The notes: generated from the sequence alone by a model not told the origin. A DNA stretch of 34,449 nucleotides from SAR202 cluster bacterium (GCA_016872385.1 VGZV01000030.1:1-34449), one strand, 5' to 3'; shown: positions 24,695-33,008, counted from the first letter of the stretch. Made by a program: numbers and translations.

Positions 24695-25441
24695 CTAGGC
24701 GCTTGCCTCCGCGGGCTCCGCGTTGCCGGAGGCCCTTCCCCTCTTTTCCTTCTTGGGTCCGCGGACCTTCATCCGGAACGGCGTGCCTTCTTTAACGGCG
24801 CCGCGCCGTCCGTGGGGTTCCACCGCCCACAACTGCTCTGCCTGCCGGGCAGCGTCCACGGTCATCACCAGGGCGCCGTACTTCAGCAACTCCCCGGCAT
24901 TGAGCAAGTTAACCGGCAGAGTCCACACTTTTTCCAGGTTGTGGGCAGCCCTGGCAACCTGCTGGTCTGATTGGCGGGTTACCACCAGAGCTGAGCCGGA
25001 AACCCCCAGGTTCTTCAGAACTGAAGCCATAGCTTGGGTTTTACCGCCCTCAATTTGCAACTGGTCAACGCAGATTAACTGCCCCTGGCGGGCCTTTTCC
25101 GACAACATGCACTTGATTGCCAGCCGCCGCATGCGCTTGGGCATATCTACGCGATAACTACGGGGATGCGGCCCAAATACGACGCCGCCGTGCCTCCATT
25201 GGGGCGCGCGGGTGCTGCCCTGGCGGGCCCGGCCGGTATGTTTCTGGGCCCAAGGTTTCTTGCCGCCGCCGGAAACTTCTGCCCTAGTCTTGGTGTCATG
25301 GGTGCCCTGCCGCCGGTTGGCCTGGTACATTACCAGCGCCTGGTGCACCAGTGCGTGGTTCAAGGGCACATTGAAGACAGCGTCATCCAGGGTGATGGTT
25401 TCCACCGTCTGCCCTTGCTGATTTTTGACCGTAGTTTCCAT
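24695..25441 (-). CDS. rplD: 50S ribosomal protein L4 (uL4) with C-terminal extension
   Basis: The protein is 248 aa, longer than the usual 200-210. The extended loop KTRAEVSGGGKKPWAQKHTGRARQGSTRAPQWRHGGVVFGPHPR (about 51-94) lines the exit tunnel. The globular part follows to about residue 210. The final 35 residues are basic then Ala/Glu-rich and look like an added tail. In other bacteria L4 also represses the S10 operon. Confidence 0.96.
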   Translation of the reverse strand: METTVKNQQGQTVETITLDDAVFNVPLNHALVHQALVMYQANRRQGTHDTKTRAEVSGGGKKPWAQKHTGRARQGSTRAPQWRHGGVVFGPHPRSYRVDMPKRMRRLAIKCMLSEKARQGQLICVDQLQIEGGKTQAMASVLKNLGVSGSALVVTRQSDQQVARAAHNLEKVWTLPVNLLNAGELLKYGALVMTVDAARQAEQLWAVEPHGRRGAVKEGTPFRMKVRGPKKEKRGRASGNAEPAEASA

Positions 25442-25456
25442 GTTAGGTGATAACTC

Positions 25457-26092
25457 CTAGCCAGCGACCCGGGCAGACTTGCCGGTTCTTCTAATGGTGA
25501 GCAGGCCGTTGGGTGCGCCGGGGACGGCCCCCTTCAGTAAAAGAAGGTTGCGCTCCGGGTCAACGCGCACCACTTCCAGGTTCTTGACCGTGACCTGTTC
25601 ATCTCCATAATGGCCCGCCATGCGGAGGCCCTTCATGATGCGGCCGGGGAAGGTGTTGGCGCCGATGGAGCCAGGCGCCCTGGCCCGGTCCGACTGGCCG
25701 TGGGTGCGGGGGCCGCCGTGAAAGCCGTGGCGCTTCATGCCGCCGGAAAAACCGCGACCCTTGGTGCGGGCAATGACATCCACCAACTCCCCTGGAGTGA
25801 AGATGCCCACGCCGATGCGCTGCCCCACCTGGAGCTGCGACAGATCAGCGGCCTTGAATTCCCGCACGTGGCGGCTGGGCTGGCTTGCCTTGAAGTGCCC
25901 GCTCATGGGCTTGTTGGGCTTTTTCAGGGTGTCAAAGCCCACCTGCACCGCCTCGTAGCCGTCTTTTTCCTTGGTCTTAATCTGGGTAACTGAGCATGGC
26001 CCAGCTTGCACCACCGTGACCGGCACCACATTGCCGTCTTCGCGGAAGACCTGGGTCATGCCAACTTTCTTGCCTAGATAACCCTGGAGCAT
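25457..26092 (-). CDS. rplC: 50S ribosomal protein L3 (uL3)
   Basis: The protein is 211 aa from the ATG at 26092 (AGG 8 nt upstream), giving MLQGYLGKKVGMTQVF; a GTG at 26101 is an alternative. GFSGGMKRHGFHGGPRTHGQSDRARAPGSIGANTFPGRIMKGLRMAGHYG (about 122-172) is the conserved loop reaching toward the peptidyl-transferase centre, including the Gln that is methylated in some bacteria. Confidence 0.97.
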   Translation of the reverse strand: MLQGYLGKKVGMTQVFREDGNVVPVTVVQAGPCSVTQIKTKEKDGYEAVQVGFDTLKKPNKPMSGHFKASQPSRHVREFKAADLSQLQVGQRIGVGIFTPGELVDVIARTKGRGFSGGMKRHGFHGGPRTHGQSDRARAPGSIGANTFPGRIMKGLRMAGHYGDEQVTVKNLEVVRVDPERNLLLLKGAVPGAPNGLLTIRRTGKSARVAG

Positions 26093-26120
26093 GGTCTGCA
26101 CCTATTCTTGCCGTGATGCC

Positions 26121-26432
26121 TTAAAGCTTGATGGAGATGTCCACCCCTGCCGGCAAGTTCATCCGGGTCAGGGAATCGATGGTCTTGGAGGTGGGCTCCA
26201 GGATATCGATGAGCCGTTTGTGGGTCCTGATTTCAAAATGTTCCCGGGAGTCCTTGTCCACGTGGGGGCTGCGAATTACGCAGAACCGCCGGATGTGGGT
26301 CGGCAGCGGCACCGGCCCCGCGACGCGCGCGCCGGTGCGTTCCGCCGTCTCCACAATCTGCCCCGTCGATAGGTCGAGCATTTTATGATCGAAAGCCTTG
26401 AGGATAATCCTGACTTTTTGCCTGGTGACCAT
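26121..26432 (-). CDS. rpsJ: 30S ribosomal protein S10 (uS10)
   Basis: The protein is 103 aa, the standard length. [67 protein letters not shown] is diagnostic. It also serves as NusE in antitermination complexes. It follows fusA by 32 nt, so the S10 operon has no separate, clearly visible promoter here. Confidence 0.97.
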   Translation of the reverse strand: MVTRQKVRIILKAFDHKMLDLSTGQIVETAERTGARVAGPVPLPTHIRRFCVIRSPHVDKDSREHFEIRTHKRLIDILEPTSKTIDSLTRMNLPAGVDISIKL

Positions 26433-26464
26433 TCTCTATTCTCTGCCTGCGGCCTTGGGGCTGT

Positions 26465-28549
26465 TTAACCCCGGCTAATTATATTCCTTGCCACGTTTTC
26501 CGGCACCTGTTCGTAGTGCCGGAACTCCATAGTGTATCCAGCGCGCCCGCGGGTCAGCGACCGGAGAGACGTAGTGTAATTGAAAGTTTCCCCCAAGGGA
26601 AGCATGGCGCGCACGGTTTGGGTGTCGCCTTGGCCTTCAATGCTGCGGATCTGGGCGCGGCGGGTGCCCAAGTCTCCCAGGACTTCGCTCAAGAATTCCC
26701 CTGGGGTGACTACCTCCAGCTCCACAATGGGCTCCAGCAGCACAGGCCTGCTTCTGCGGGTGCCTTCCCGGATGGCCAGCATCCCAGCGCTGCGGAAGGC
26801 CATTTCGGAAGAGTCCACCTCGTGGTAGCTGCCATCCACCAGGGATACTTTTATGTCCACCAGAGGATAGCCTGCCAGCGGCCCGTTGTCCAGAGCCTGG
26901 CGCACACCAGCCTCCACCGCCGGTATATATTCCCGGGGGATCCTGCCGCCCACCACGTTGTTTTCAAAGACCACGCCCGTGCCACGCTCCAGGGGTTCCA
27001 GTTCCAGCCAAACGTGGCCGTACTGGCCGTGGCCGCCGGACTGGCGCACAAACCGGCCTTCCTGGCGGATAGGTTGGGTGATAGCCTCGCGGTAGGACAC
27101 TCTTGGCGTGCCCACCCTGGCTTCTACGCCAAATTCACGGCGCATACGGTCCACCAGCACTTCCAGGTGCAACTCTCCCATGCCGGACATGAGGGTTTGG
27201 CCCGTCTCCGGGTTGAACTTCACCAGGAACGTGGGGTCTTCATCGGAAAGTTTGCGTAGAGCATCCGACAGCTTGTCCTGGTCGGCGCGAGTCATGGGCT
27301 CGATGGCCACGGAAACCACCGGCTGCGGGAACTTGGGCGGCTCCAGAATCACCCGGTCGGCATCCAGACAGATGGTGTCGCCGGTAAAGGTGTTCTTCAG
27401 CCCCACCGCCGCGCAGATATTGCCTGCGGTCACGTCTTCCAGTTCTTCCCGCCGGTTGGCGTGCATTCGCAGCAGACGGCCCATGCGCTCCCGCTGGTCC
27501 TTGGTTACGTTAATGACCGAAGCGCCGCTCTTCACGGTCCCTGAATACACCCGCAAATAGACCAGGCGGCCTACAAAGGGGTCTGTAACCACTTTGAAGG
27601 CCAAAGCCGCCAGCGGCTCCTTCTCATCAGGGGAGCGCAATACCTTCTCACCGGTCTTGACATAGATTGCCTCAACAGGCGGAATATCCGCGGGCGAAGG
27701 CAGGAAATCAATGATGGCGTCCAGGAGCGGGTGCATCCCCTTGCCCTGAATGGCAGAGCCGCAAAGCACTGGGACTATCTGCTGCTCAATGGTGGCGTGG
27801 CGCAGGGCCCGGCGCAGATCCTCCTCTGGAATTTCCTCCCCTTCTAAGTACTTGATAAGCAGCTTCTCATCCGTTTCCACAATCTTTTCGATCATGGCGT
27901 GACGGTACTCTTCAAAAGCTTTCTGGTACTCGGAAGGCACAGGGTGAGCTTCCGGAGGCACTACTTCAGTCGCGGTGTCCCGCCCCGCAGGGTATGTCAG
28001 CGCCTGGCCGCCCAGCAGGTCAATGACACCGGCAAAAGCGGCTTCCTCACCAATGGGCAGCTGGATGGCCACCGCATTGGCCTTGAGGCGACGCCGGATG
28101 GACTCGATGGTGCGCGTGAAGCTGGCGCCCACCCGGTCCATTTTGTTGACAAAGCAAATCCGCGGCACCTTGTAAGTATTGGCCTGCCGCCATACCGTCT
28201 CGGACTGGGACTGCACGCCAGCCACTGCGTCCAGCACCACTATGCCGCCGTCCAGCACCCGAAGGCTGCGCTCCACCTCGGCAGTGAAGTCCACGTGGCC
28301 TGGGGTGTCAATTACGTTCACCCGGCAGTCGCGCCAGGGCACCGTGGTTGCCGCGGCGGTAATGGTGATGCCGCGTTCCCGCTCTTGGGGCATCCAGTCC
28401 ATGGTGGTAGTGCCTTCATCCACGCCGCCCATGCGGTGTATGCGGCCGGAGATAAACAACACCCGTTCGGTGACGGTAGTTTTGCCGGCATCAATGTGGG
28501 CAATAAAGCCGATATTGCGGATCTTTTCAATGGGTAAAGTATCTGGCAT
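26465..28549 (-). CDS. fusA: Translation elongation factor G
   Basis: The protein is 694 aa, the full usual length. The GTPase motifs are AHIDAGKTT (17-25), switch I with [16 protein letters not shown] (81-85), NKMD (135-138) and GSA near 260. Domain IV contains the tip segment [15 protein letters not shown] near 510, and the C-terminus has [18 protein letters not shown]. It drives translocation and, with RRF, ribosome recycling. The ATG at 28549 has no Shine-Dalgarno; a hairpin and a T6 run end 4 nt before it. No tuf gene follows; rpsJ does. Confidence 0.98.
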   Translation of the reverse strand: MPDTLPIEKIRNIGFIAHIDAGKTTVTERVLFISGRIHRMGGVDEGTTTMDWMPQERERGITITAAATTVPWRDCRVNVIDTPGHVDFTAEVERSLRVLDGGIVVLDAVAGVQSQSETVWRQANTYKVPRICFVNKMDRVGASFTRTIESIRRRLKANAVAIQLPIGEEAAFAGVIDLLGGQALTYPAGRDTATEVVPPEAHPVPSEYQKAFEEYRHAMIEKIVETDEKLLIKYLEGEEIPEEDLRRALRHATIEQQIVPVLCGSAIQGKGMHPLLDAIIDFLPSPADIPPVEAIYVKTGEKVLRSPDEKEPLAALAFKVVTDPFVGRLVYLRVYSGTVKSGASVINVTKDQRERMGRLLRMHANRREELEDVTAGNICAAVGLKNTFTGDTICLDADRVILEPPKFPQPVVSVAIEPMTRADQDKLSDALRKLSDEDPTFLVKFNPETGQTLMSGMGELHLEVLVDRMRREFGVEARVGTPRVSYREAITQPIRQEGRFVRQSGGHGQYGHVWLELEPLERGTGVVFENNVVGGRIPREYIPAVEAGVRQALDNGPLAGYPLVDIKVSLVDGSYHEVDSSEMAFRSAGMLAIREGTRRSRPVLLEPIVELEVVTPGEFLSEVLGDLGTRRAQIRSIEGQGDTQTVRAMLPLGETFNYTTSLRSLTRGRAGYTMEFRHYEQVPENVARNIISRG

Positions 28550-28552
28550 GAG

Positions 28553-28601
28553 AAAAAACCGAGGCCCCGGAGTAACACGCCAGGGACAGCTCGTCCTCTG
28601 G
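28553..28601 (-). terminator. Possible attenuator/terminator in the rpsG-fusA gap
   Basis: In transcript direction there is a hairpin (CCAGAGGAC pairing with GTCCCTGG, one bulged A, 28601-28580), then a short GC-rich block CCGGGGCCTCGG (28570-28559), then six U (28558-28553). This occupies almost the whole 58-nt gap before fusA. The hairpin directly before the U run is weak (3-4 bp), so conditional termination or a structured leader is possible. Confidence 0.4.
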
Positions 28602-28607
28602 AACTAT

Positions 28608-29078
28608 CTATCTCCGGAAATGCACAAAGGCGCGGTTGGCTTCCGCCATGCGATGAAGCTCTTCCCGCCGCCGCACCGCCGACCCCTCGCCTTTAGAAGC
28701 GTCAATCAACTCTTGGGCCAGTCCCTGCCTCATTGGCATGCCCTTGCGGGACCTGGCTCCAGTAATCAGCCAGCGGGCGGCCAGCGCGTCGCTGCGGGCG
28801 GCCCGAAGCTCAGTGGGCACCTGGTAAGTAGCGCCGCCCACGCGCCGCGGCCGCACTTCTACCAGCGGGGTGGCGTTCTTCACCGCCTGCTGGAAGACCT
28901 CTATGGGGCTGGCACTAGCCGTTTCCTGGATTATGTCAAATGCCCCATAAACTATATGCTGGGCCGTGGACTTCTTGCCTCGCTCCATTATCCGGTTAAT
29001 AAAACGGGCCACTTCCACGCTGTTATAGCGCGGGTCGGGCAATGTGGAGCGCGGCTCAGCGCGCCTTCGCCTGGACAT
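28608..29078 (-). CDS. rpsG: 30S ribosomal protein S7 (uS7)
   Basis: The protein is 156 aa, the standard length. [32 protein letters not shown] and [19 protein letters not shown] (about 79-97) are diagnostic. It nucleates 16S head assembly and in other bacteria represses the str operon. AGGTGGTG precedes the ATG. The gap to rpsL is 93 nt. Confidence 0.97.
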   Translation of the reverse strand: MSRRRRAEPRSTLPDPRYNSVEVARFINRIMERGKKSTAQHIVYGAFDIIQETASASPIEVFQQAVKNATPLVEVRPRRVGGATYQVPTELRAARSDALAARWLITGARSRKGMPMRQGLAQELIDASKGEGSAVRRREELHRMAEANRAFVHFRR

Positions 29079-29171
29079 AAATCACCACCTATCCAAATCA
29101 GCAGCCCATCCTGGGAAACTTTACCTGGGCGCTGTCAGACCTGTTTACTTCTAGTAGATGTGCCAATGGGA

Positions 29172-29597
29172 CTAAGCCGCCGGGGCCGTACCCTTGGCCG
29201 CGCCATACTTGCTGCGGCCCTGTTTCCGGTTGCGCACACCCTCACAGTCCAGAGCGCTGCGCACAATGTGGTAGCGCACGCCGGGCAGATCCTTGACCCT
29301 TCCACCGCGCACCAGCACCACCGAGTGCTCCTGTAGGTTATGGCCCTCGCCGCCAATGTAGGCAGTTACTTCCTGCCCATTGGTCAAACGTACGCGGGCA
29401 ATCTTGCGCAGGGCGGAGTTGGGCTTCTTGGGTGTCATGGTGCGCACCTGGATGCAAACGCCCCGCCGCTGAGGGCTGCCGTCGCCCCAGGTGTTGCGGT
29501 TCCGCAAGGAGTTCTGAATCCAGTGCAGGGCAGGGGCCTTGGTCTTGGCCCGTACATCCCGCCGCCCTTTTCTAACTAACTGATTGACTGTAGGCAT
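29172..29597 (-). CDS. rpsL: 30S ribosomal protein S12 (uS12)
   Basis: The protein is 141 aa from the ATG at 29597; an in-frame extension to 29627 would begin at the predicted transcription start and is rejected. [15 protein letters not shown] (Lys57 and Lys58, wild type at the position matching streptomycin-resistance Lys42) and [27 protein letters not shown] are diagnostic. An insert of about 13-16 residues after APAL (about 24-42), relative to proteobacterial S12, is the form seen in Gram-positive bacteria and Chloroflexi. It is the first gene of the cluster. Confidence 0.97.
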   Translation of the reverse strand: MPTVNQLVRKGRRDVRAKTKAPALHWIQNSLRNRNTWGDGSPQRRGVCIQVRTMTPKKPNSALRKIARVRLTNGQEVTAYIGGEGHNLQEHSVVLVRGGRVKDLPGVRYHIVRSALDCEGVRNRKQGRSKYGAAKGTAPAA

Positions 29598-29633
29598 AGT
29601 AGCCCCCCGTTCACTAGGTGGACGCAAACAGGT

Positions 29634-29662
29634 ACTTTATCAGCGTCCTAGCTTCGTGTCAA
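29634..29662 (-). promoter_or_regulatory. Main promoter of the ribosomal cluster (upstream of rpsL)
   Basis: On the minus strand a perfect -35 TTGACA (29662-29657) and TAAAGT (29639-29634) are separated by 17 bp, with TGA directly before the -10 (extended -10). The predicted start near 29627 gives a leader of about 30 nt before the rpsL ATG. It is the strongest promoter match in the window. Confidence 0.8.
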
Positions 29663-29694
29663 TGATTTTGGCGCCTTCCTTACACCGGGAGTGG

Positions 29695-29735
29695 CCAAGG
29701 AATTCCAAGGGTTCCCGAAGTGACCTGACCTTCGG
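29695..29735. promoter_or_regulatory. Repeat motifs between divergent promoters (possible regulator site)
   Basis: Two direct CCAAGG boxes (29695-29700 and 29705-29710) are spaced 10 bp, one helical turn. They are followed by an inverted repeat CCGAAG/CTTCGG (29715-29720 and 29730-29735) with a 9-nt spacer. They lie between the rpsL promoter and the promoter of the divergent gene at 29828. Function is unknown. Confidence 0.35.
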
Positions 29736-29758
29736 TACGCATGGCAGGCGCGTTACCG

Positions 29759-29767
29759 TGTTACAAT
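29759..29767 (+). promoter_or_regulatory. Extended -10 promoter for the gene at 29828
   Basis: TG-T-TACAAT (hexamer 29762-29767) is a good extended -10, 60 nt upstream of the start codon. No clear -35 is seen. Confidence 0.4.
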
Positions 29768-29827
29768 GTGCCTCGCCGGGCTGGGGCCGCCCGCAGCCGG
29801 TAAAGTCAATTCTTCAGAGGTCCGTAA

Positions 29828-30274
29828 ATGACAAGCCCTCAAAACTCTTCGGGAGAGCCTGATTTTAACGGCATGGTCTTGCCCGACGAAGGGGTGGTGG
29901 ACCTGACCGATAAACTTACCGAGTATATGACCGAGATTGAACTGGGCGGCATGAACGATATTATTGGCCAGGTTCTGGACGATTTCCTGGACCAGGCGGG
30001 GAGCATCCCGGATGACTTGCATGACCACGGCGCTTTCGAGCAGATTACCCGCAACCAACTGGCCGTGACCCTGGCTTATCAATTGGGCCGTCTGGAAGGC
30101 CGGGCGCCCCAGGTGGTAGAACGGCTTATTCTACAAGCGGCAGAGCGGTGGCATCCAAGGCCCGTAGGCCAGTTTGCCGACATCTCCGACGCCGACCTGC
30201 GCCAGCCCAAAGAACTTGTCTATCCGCGGCTGCGGAGGCTGGAATACACCGATCCAGAGGATGCACAGAGTTAA
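29828..30274 (+). CDS. Protein of unknown function (148 aa), divergent from rpsL
   Basis: The protein is 148 aa. The ATG at 29828 has AGAGG about 7 nt upstream. It is acidic and soluble, with no signal peptide, membrane span or cysteine pair. The N-terminal 25 residues look flexible. The middle (about 26-105) is predicted helical, with amphipathic runs DLTDKLTEYMTEIELGGMNDIIGQVLDDFLDQAG and NQLAVTLAYQLGRLEG. I do not recognise the family. It could be a small regulatory or adaptor protein, but nothing in the sequence decides this. Confidence 0.65.
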   Translation: MTSPQNSSGEPDFNGMVLPDEGVVDLTDKLTEYMTEIELGGMNDIIGQVLDDFLDQAGSIPDDLHDHGAFEQITRNQLAVTLAYQLGRLEGRAPQVVERLILQAAERWHPRPVGQFADISDADLRQPKELVYPRLRRLEYTDPEDAQS

Positions 30275-30289
30275 ACGCCCACTGACTGA

Positions 30290-30305
30290 TGTAAAGCGCT
30301 TTTCA
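30290..30305. promoter_or_regulatory. LacI-family-type operator
   Basis: TGTAAAGC-GCTTTTCA is a 16-bp near-perfect palindrome (one mismatched pair) centred on CG. It fits the general TGWAARCGYTTWCA-like pattern bound by LacI-family regulators. It lies 15 nt after the stop of the preceding gene and 60 nt before the amidohydrolase start. No LacI-family gene is in the window. Confidence 0.4.
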
Positions 30306-30365
30306 TTCATAGATAAGCCTTAGTTGATACCCATTTTGCGCCACCAGACCGCTACAGGGGGACAA

Positions 30366-31547
30366 ATGACCTTAAACACCAAAAAATACGACCTGCTGCT
30401 GAAAGGCGGCACGGTACTGGACCCAGCCCAAGGCATTCATGACCGCCGGGACATTGCCTTCAAGGACGGCCTGGTGGCGGCAATTGAGCCACGCTTGGAC
30501 CCGGCCAGCGCCGCCACTGCCGTTGACGTGACCGGCAAGCTGGTAACCCCAGGGTTTGTTGACCTGCACGGCCACTTCTACCACGGCGCCACCGGCAGCG
30601 CGGTCCACGCCGACGAAGCCTGCCTTTCTGCGGGCGTCACCACCGGAGTGGATGCGGGCAGCGCCGGGTTTATGAACTTCGAGGCCATGCGAGACTATGT
30701 GTTTCCGGCTCACCGCACCCGCTTGTTGAGCTTCCTGCACATTGGCGCGGGCGGCCTGGTGCTCAACCGAATTCTGGGTGGCGACCTGCACGATTTGCGC
30801 ACCATTGACGTGGACCGGGCCGCCGACACCATCAAGAAGAACTCCAGCATGGTTTTCGGCGTGAAGGTGCGTATGCACGTGGATGCCGTGGCCCACTGGA
30901 ACGCCCCTACGGCCATGCGACTGGCCCGCGCCGCCGCCGACCAGTCCCGCAGCAGGCTGATGGTGCACGTCAGCGGCACGCCCATACCATTGCCCCAAGT
31001 TTTGGAGTTCATGGGTAAGGGCGATATTGCCACCCATGCTTTCAACGGCAACCTGGAGAACATCCTGGACAACAATGGCAAGCTGCGCCCCGAGGTGCTG
31101 GCGGCCCGGAAGCGGGGCGTCATCATGGACGTGGGACATGCCGGAATCCACTGCGACGTGGAAGTGGTGAAGTCCGCCCTGAAGCAGGGCTTCGCCCCCG
31201 ATACCATCAGCACCGACATCCACATCGGCCCTCCAGACCGCATCATCTACAAGCTGAACGACCTGGTCAGCAAGTTCCACGCCCTGGGCCTGACTCTCAA
31301 GGATGCCGTGGCGGCCAGCACCGTCCGCCCCGCCCAGGTGCTGGGGCTGCAAGATTCCCTTGGCTCCCTGGCCCCAGGCATGTCGGGGGACGCCGCAGTA
31401 TTCGATTTACGGGAAGGCCGGTTTGTGTGGCATGACATGGCCGGGCATAATGTGGATGGCAAGGTGCGGCTGGACACCTACCTTACGGTGCGCGCTGGGT
31501 CAGTGGCGTGGCGGGAGGGACAACTGACCCGCATGGGCGAGTGTTAG
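30366..31547 (+). CDS. Amidohydrolase/deacetylase family metallohydrolase
   Basis: The protein is 393 aa. The ATG at 30366 is preceded by GGGGGA; an in-frame ATG at 30324 lacks a ribosome site. The start YDLLLKGGTVLDPAQGIHDRRDIAFKDG and the end GDAAVFDLREGRFVW are the small beta domain of amidohydrolases. The TIM barrel carries the ligand motif DLHGH (about 66-70), a Lys that may be carbamylated in VFGVKVRM (about 164-171), and further ligand candidates in HVSGT, ATHAFNG and STDIHIG. This matches the dihydroorotase-like deacetylase group (EF_0837/AHA_3915-like), which hydrolyses amide or acetyl groups of small molecules. The substrate is unknown. A LacI-type operator upstream suggests substrate-responsive control. 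The PAC2 gene follows 40 nt downstream. Confidence 0.9.
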   Translation: MTLNTKKYDLLLKGGTVLDPAQGIHDRRDIAFKDGLVAAIEPRLDPASAATAVDVTGKLVTPGFVDLHGHFYHGATGSAVHADEACLSAGVTTGVDAGSAGFMNFEAMRDYVFPAHRTRLLSFLHIGAGGLVLNRILGGDLHDLRTIDVDRAADTIKKNSSMVFGVKVRMHVDAVAHWNAPTAMRLARAAADQSRSRLMVHVSGTPIPLPQVLEFMGKGDIATHAFNGNLENILDNNGKLRPEVLAARKRGVIMDVGHAGIHCDVEVVKSALKQGFAPDTISTDIHIGPPDRIIYKLNDLVSKFHALGLTLKDAVAASTVRPAQVLGLQDSLGSLAPGMSGDAAVFDLREGRFVWHDMAGHNVDGKVRLDTYLTVRAGSVAWREGQLTRMGEC

Positions 31548-31587
31548 GGAGTTGTAAAGTAGCCGCTGAGTGTGCAACGATAAGGCC

Positions 31588-32484
31588 ATGAGACAAGACC
31601 AATTTGAACTGACCGGCCCGCTGCCGGAGCTTAAAGAGCCCCACGTGCTGGCGGTGCTCCGGCCCTGGATAGATGTGGGCAACGTGGGCAGCCTGGCTTT
31701 AAGCAGGCTGGAACGCCACCTGCGGGCAACCGAGGTGGCCCGCTTGTCCCGGCCCGGCTACTTTTACGACTTCACCCGCTACCGGCCCCGCTCTTTGATA
31801 CAAGAAGGAGTCCGGAAACTTTCGGTGCCCAACACCATCATCCGGTGCGCAGTCCGCCCTGATGCCCCGGACTTGGTATTTATCCACCTGCTGGAGCCCC
31901 ACCTCTATGGCGAGGACTACGTTGAGACCCTGGTGGATATGCTGCAAAAGCTGGGAGTCAAACGGTACTCTCTCGTGGGCGCTTTCTATGACATGGTGCC
32001 TCACACCCGGCCGCTGCTAATGTCCGGCCTGGCCAGTACCCCCCAGGGAATTGAGGAAAACCGCTCTTTGGGAGTCCGTCAGTCCACTTACGAGGGACCC
32101 ACCACCATAACATACCTCATCGCCCAGCAGATGGGCCGCTTGGGGGCCGATACCCGCACATTTTTGGTGCACCTGCCCCAATACCTACAGGTGGATGAGG
32201 ATTTTCAGGGCACCGCAAGACTGATGCAGGCGTTGTGTAACCTGTACCAATTGCCTGACTGGCTGATAGAGCCGGACCGGGGCAAGGAGCAGTACGCCAA
32301 CCTGGAGAAAACTGTCAACGAGACTTCCGGAGCCGCGCCCCTGCTCCAGCAACTGGAGGAGCGGTACGACCGGGAGCAGCAGGAGAGCGAACCACCCCCC
32401 ACGCTTCCCTCCAACATTGAGCAGTTTTTGGAGGACGTGGGCCGCAACCTTGAGCCGCCGCCAGAACCTGGACCAGACCCTTAG
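31588..32484 (+). CDS. PAC2 family protein (proteasome assembly chaperone-like fold)
   Basis: The protein is 298 aa from the ATG at 31588; a GTG at 31570 would add six residues, and neither start has an ideal ribosome site. The PAC2 domain (about 10-225) shows HVLAVLRPWIDVGNVGSLALSRLERHL at the start, YFYDFTRYRP near 53-62, FIHLLEPHLYGEDYVETLVDMLQKLGVKR, and GLASTPQGIEENRSLGV. The C-terminal 60 residues are Glu/Pro-rich and likely flexible. PAC2 proteins in archaea and actinobacteria are linked to proteasome assembly or to nucleoside-phosphorylase-like folds; the bacterial role is unclear. No proteasome genes are visible here. It may be cotranscribed with the amidohydrolase. Confidence 0.85.
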   Translation: MRQDQFELTGPLPELKEPHVLAVLRPWIDVGNVGSLALSRLERHLRATEVARLSRPGYFYDFTRYRPRSLIQEGVRKLSVPNTIIRCAVRPDAPDLVFIHLLEPHLYGEDYVETLVDMLQKLGVKRYSLVGAFYDMVPHTRPLLMSGLASTPQGIEENRSLGVRQSTYEGPTTITYLIAQQMGRLGADTRTFLVHLPQYLQVDEDFQGTARLMQALCNLYQLPDWLIEPDRGKEQYANLEKTVNETSGAAPLLQQLEERYDREQQESEPPPTLPSNIEQFLEDVGRNLEPPPEPGPDP

Positions 32485-32633
32485 AGGGCGTGTTAAAGCA
32501 TCCAGGCTCACTCCTCGACAAGGTCAGAGCCTGCCCTGAGCCAGCCGAAGGGATGAGCGGTTTTTCTCCGCCCGTGGTGAGCTTGTCGAACCAGGAGCCG
32601 TCACTTTTGACCCAGGCCCTTAAAGCGCCTTAC
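32481..32633. repeat. MITE-like module 1
   Basis: It begins with TTAGAGGGCGTGTTAAA (32481-32497), which overlaps the PAC2 stop codon, and ends with a decayed inverted match (CTTAAAGCGCCTTA, 32619-32632). The core GGTGAGCTTGTCGAACCA (32576-32593) is the reverse-orientation counterpart of the core of module 3. It carries no ORF. Confidence 0.55.
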
Positions 32634-32775
32634 AAACAAAATGAAGGATGTCATTCTGAGGAGTCCCGATGACATCGGGACGACGAAGAATCTGGGGTGG
32701 GGCAAACGCCCACCACCCCAGACCCTTCGTCCTTAAGCCGAAGGACTCAGGGTAACAACTCCGGCATTTTGTTAG
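32634..32775. repeat. MITE-like module 2, hairpin-rich
   Basis: The ends are inverted: ACAAAATG (begins about 32636) and CATTTTGT (32765-32772). Inside are three hairpins: TCCCGAT/ATCGGGA (32664-32680), TCTGGGGTGG/CCACCCCAGA (32691-32722) and GTCC-TT/GAAGGAC (32729-32745). No ORF is present. Folded RNA or DNA structure is likely. Confidence 0.55.
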
Positions 32776-32780
32776 GGGTT

Positions 32781-32920
32781 CTTAGAGGGTGTCAAAAAGG
32801 CTAGGTGCTCGTGGTTCGACAGGCTCACCACGAGCGGTCCTTCAGCCGAAGGACGCTCACCCTTCGACAACCTCAGGGTAAGAGCTGGTAGTGCACACCA
32901 CTTTTTAAACACGCTCTTAG
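32781..32920. repeat. MITE-like module 3
   Basis: This 140-bp module has imperfect terminal inverted repeats of about 18-20 bp (CTTAGAGGGTGTCAAAAAGG at 32781-32800; CTTTTTAAACACGCTCTTAG at 32901-32920). Inside are an 8-bp stem hairpin CTCGTGGT/ACCACGAG (32808-32834) and GTCCTTC/GAAGGAC (32837-32854). The core matches module 1 in inverse orientation. Bases 32921-33008 before the peptidase gene show nothing else of note. Confidence 0.65.
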
Positions 32921-33008
32921 GGTTTAACTCGCCGGGCAGCAAAGATATGGGACGCTCTGCCTCGCATAATCCAGGAACGCCGCAGTTCCAGGAAAAAGGA
33001 ACTGGCGC

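Noticed and set aside
32634..32775. Riboswitch or structured ncRNA gene
   Set aside because: The hairpins are simple palindromes of the dispersed-repeat kind, with no recognised aptamer core and no promoter.
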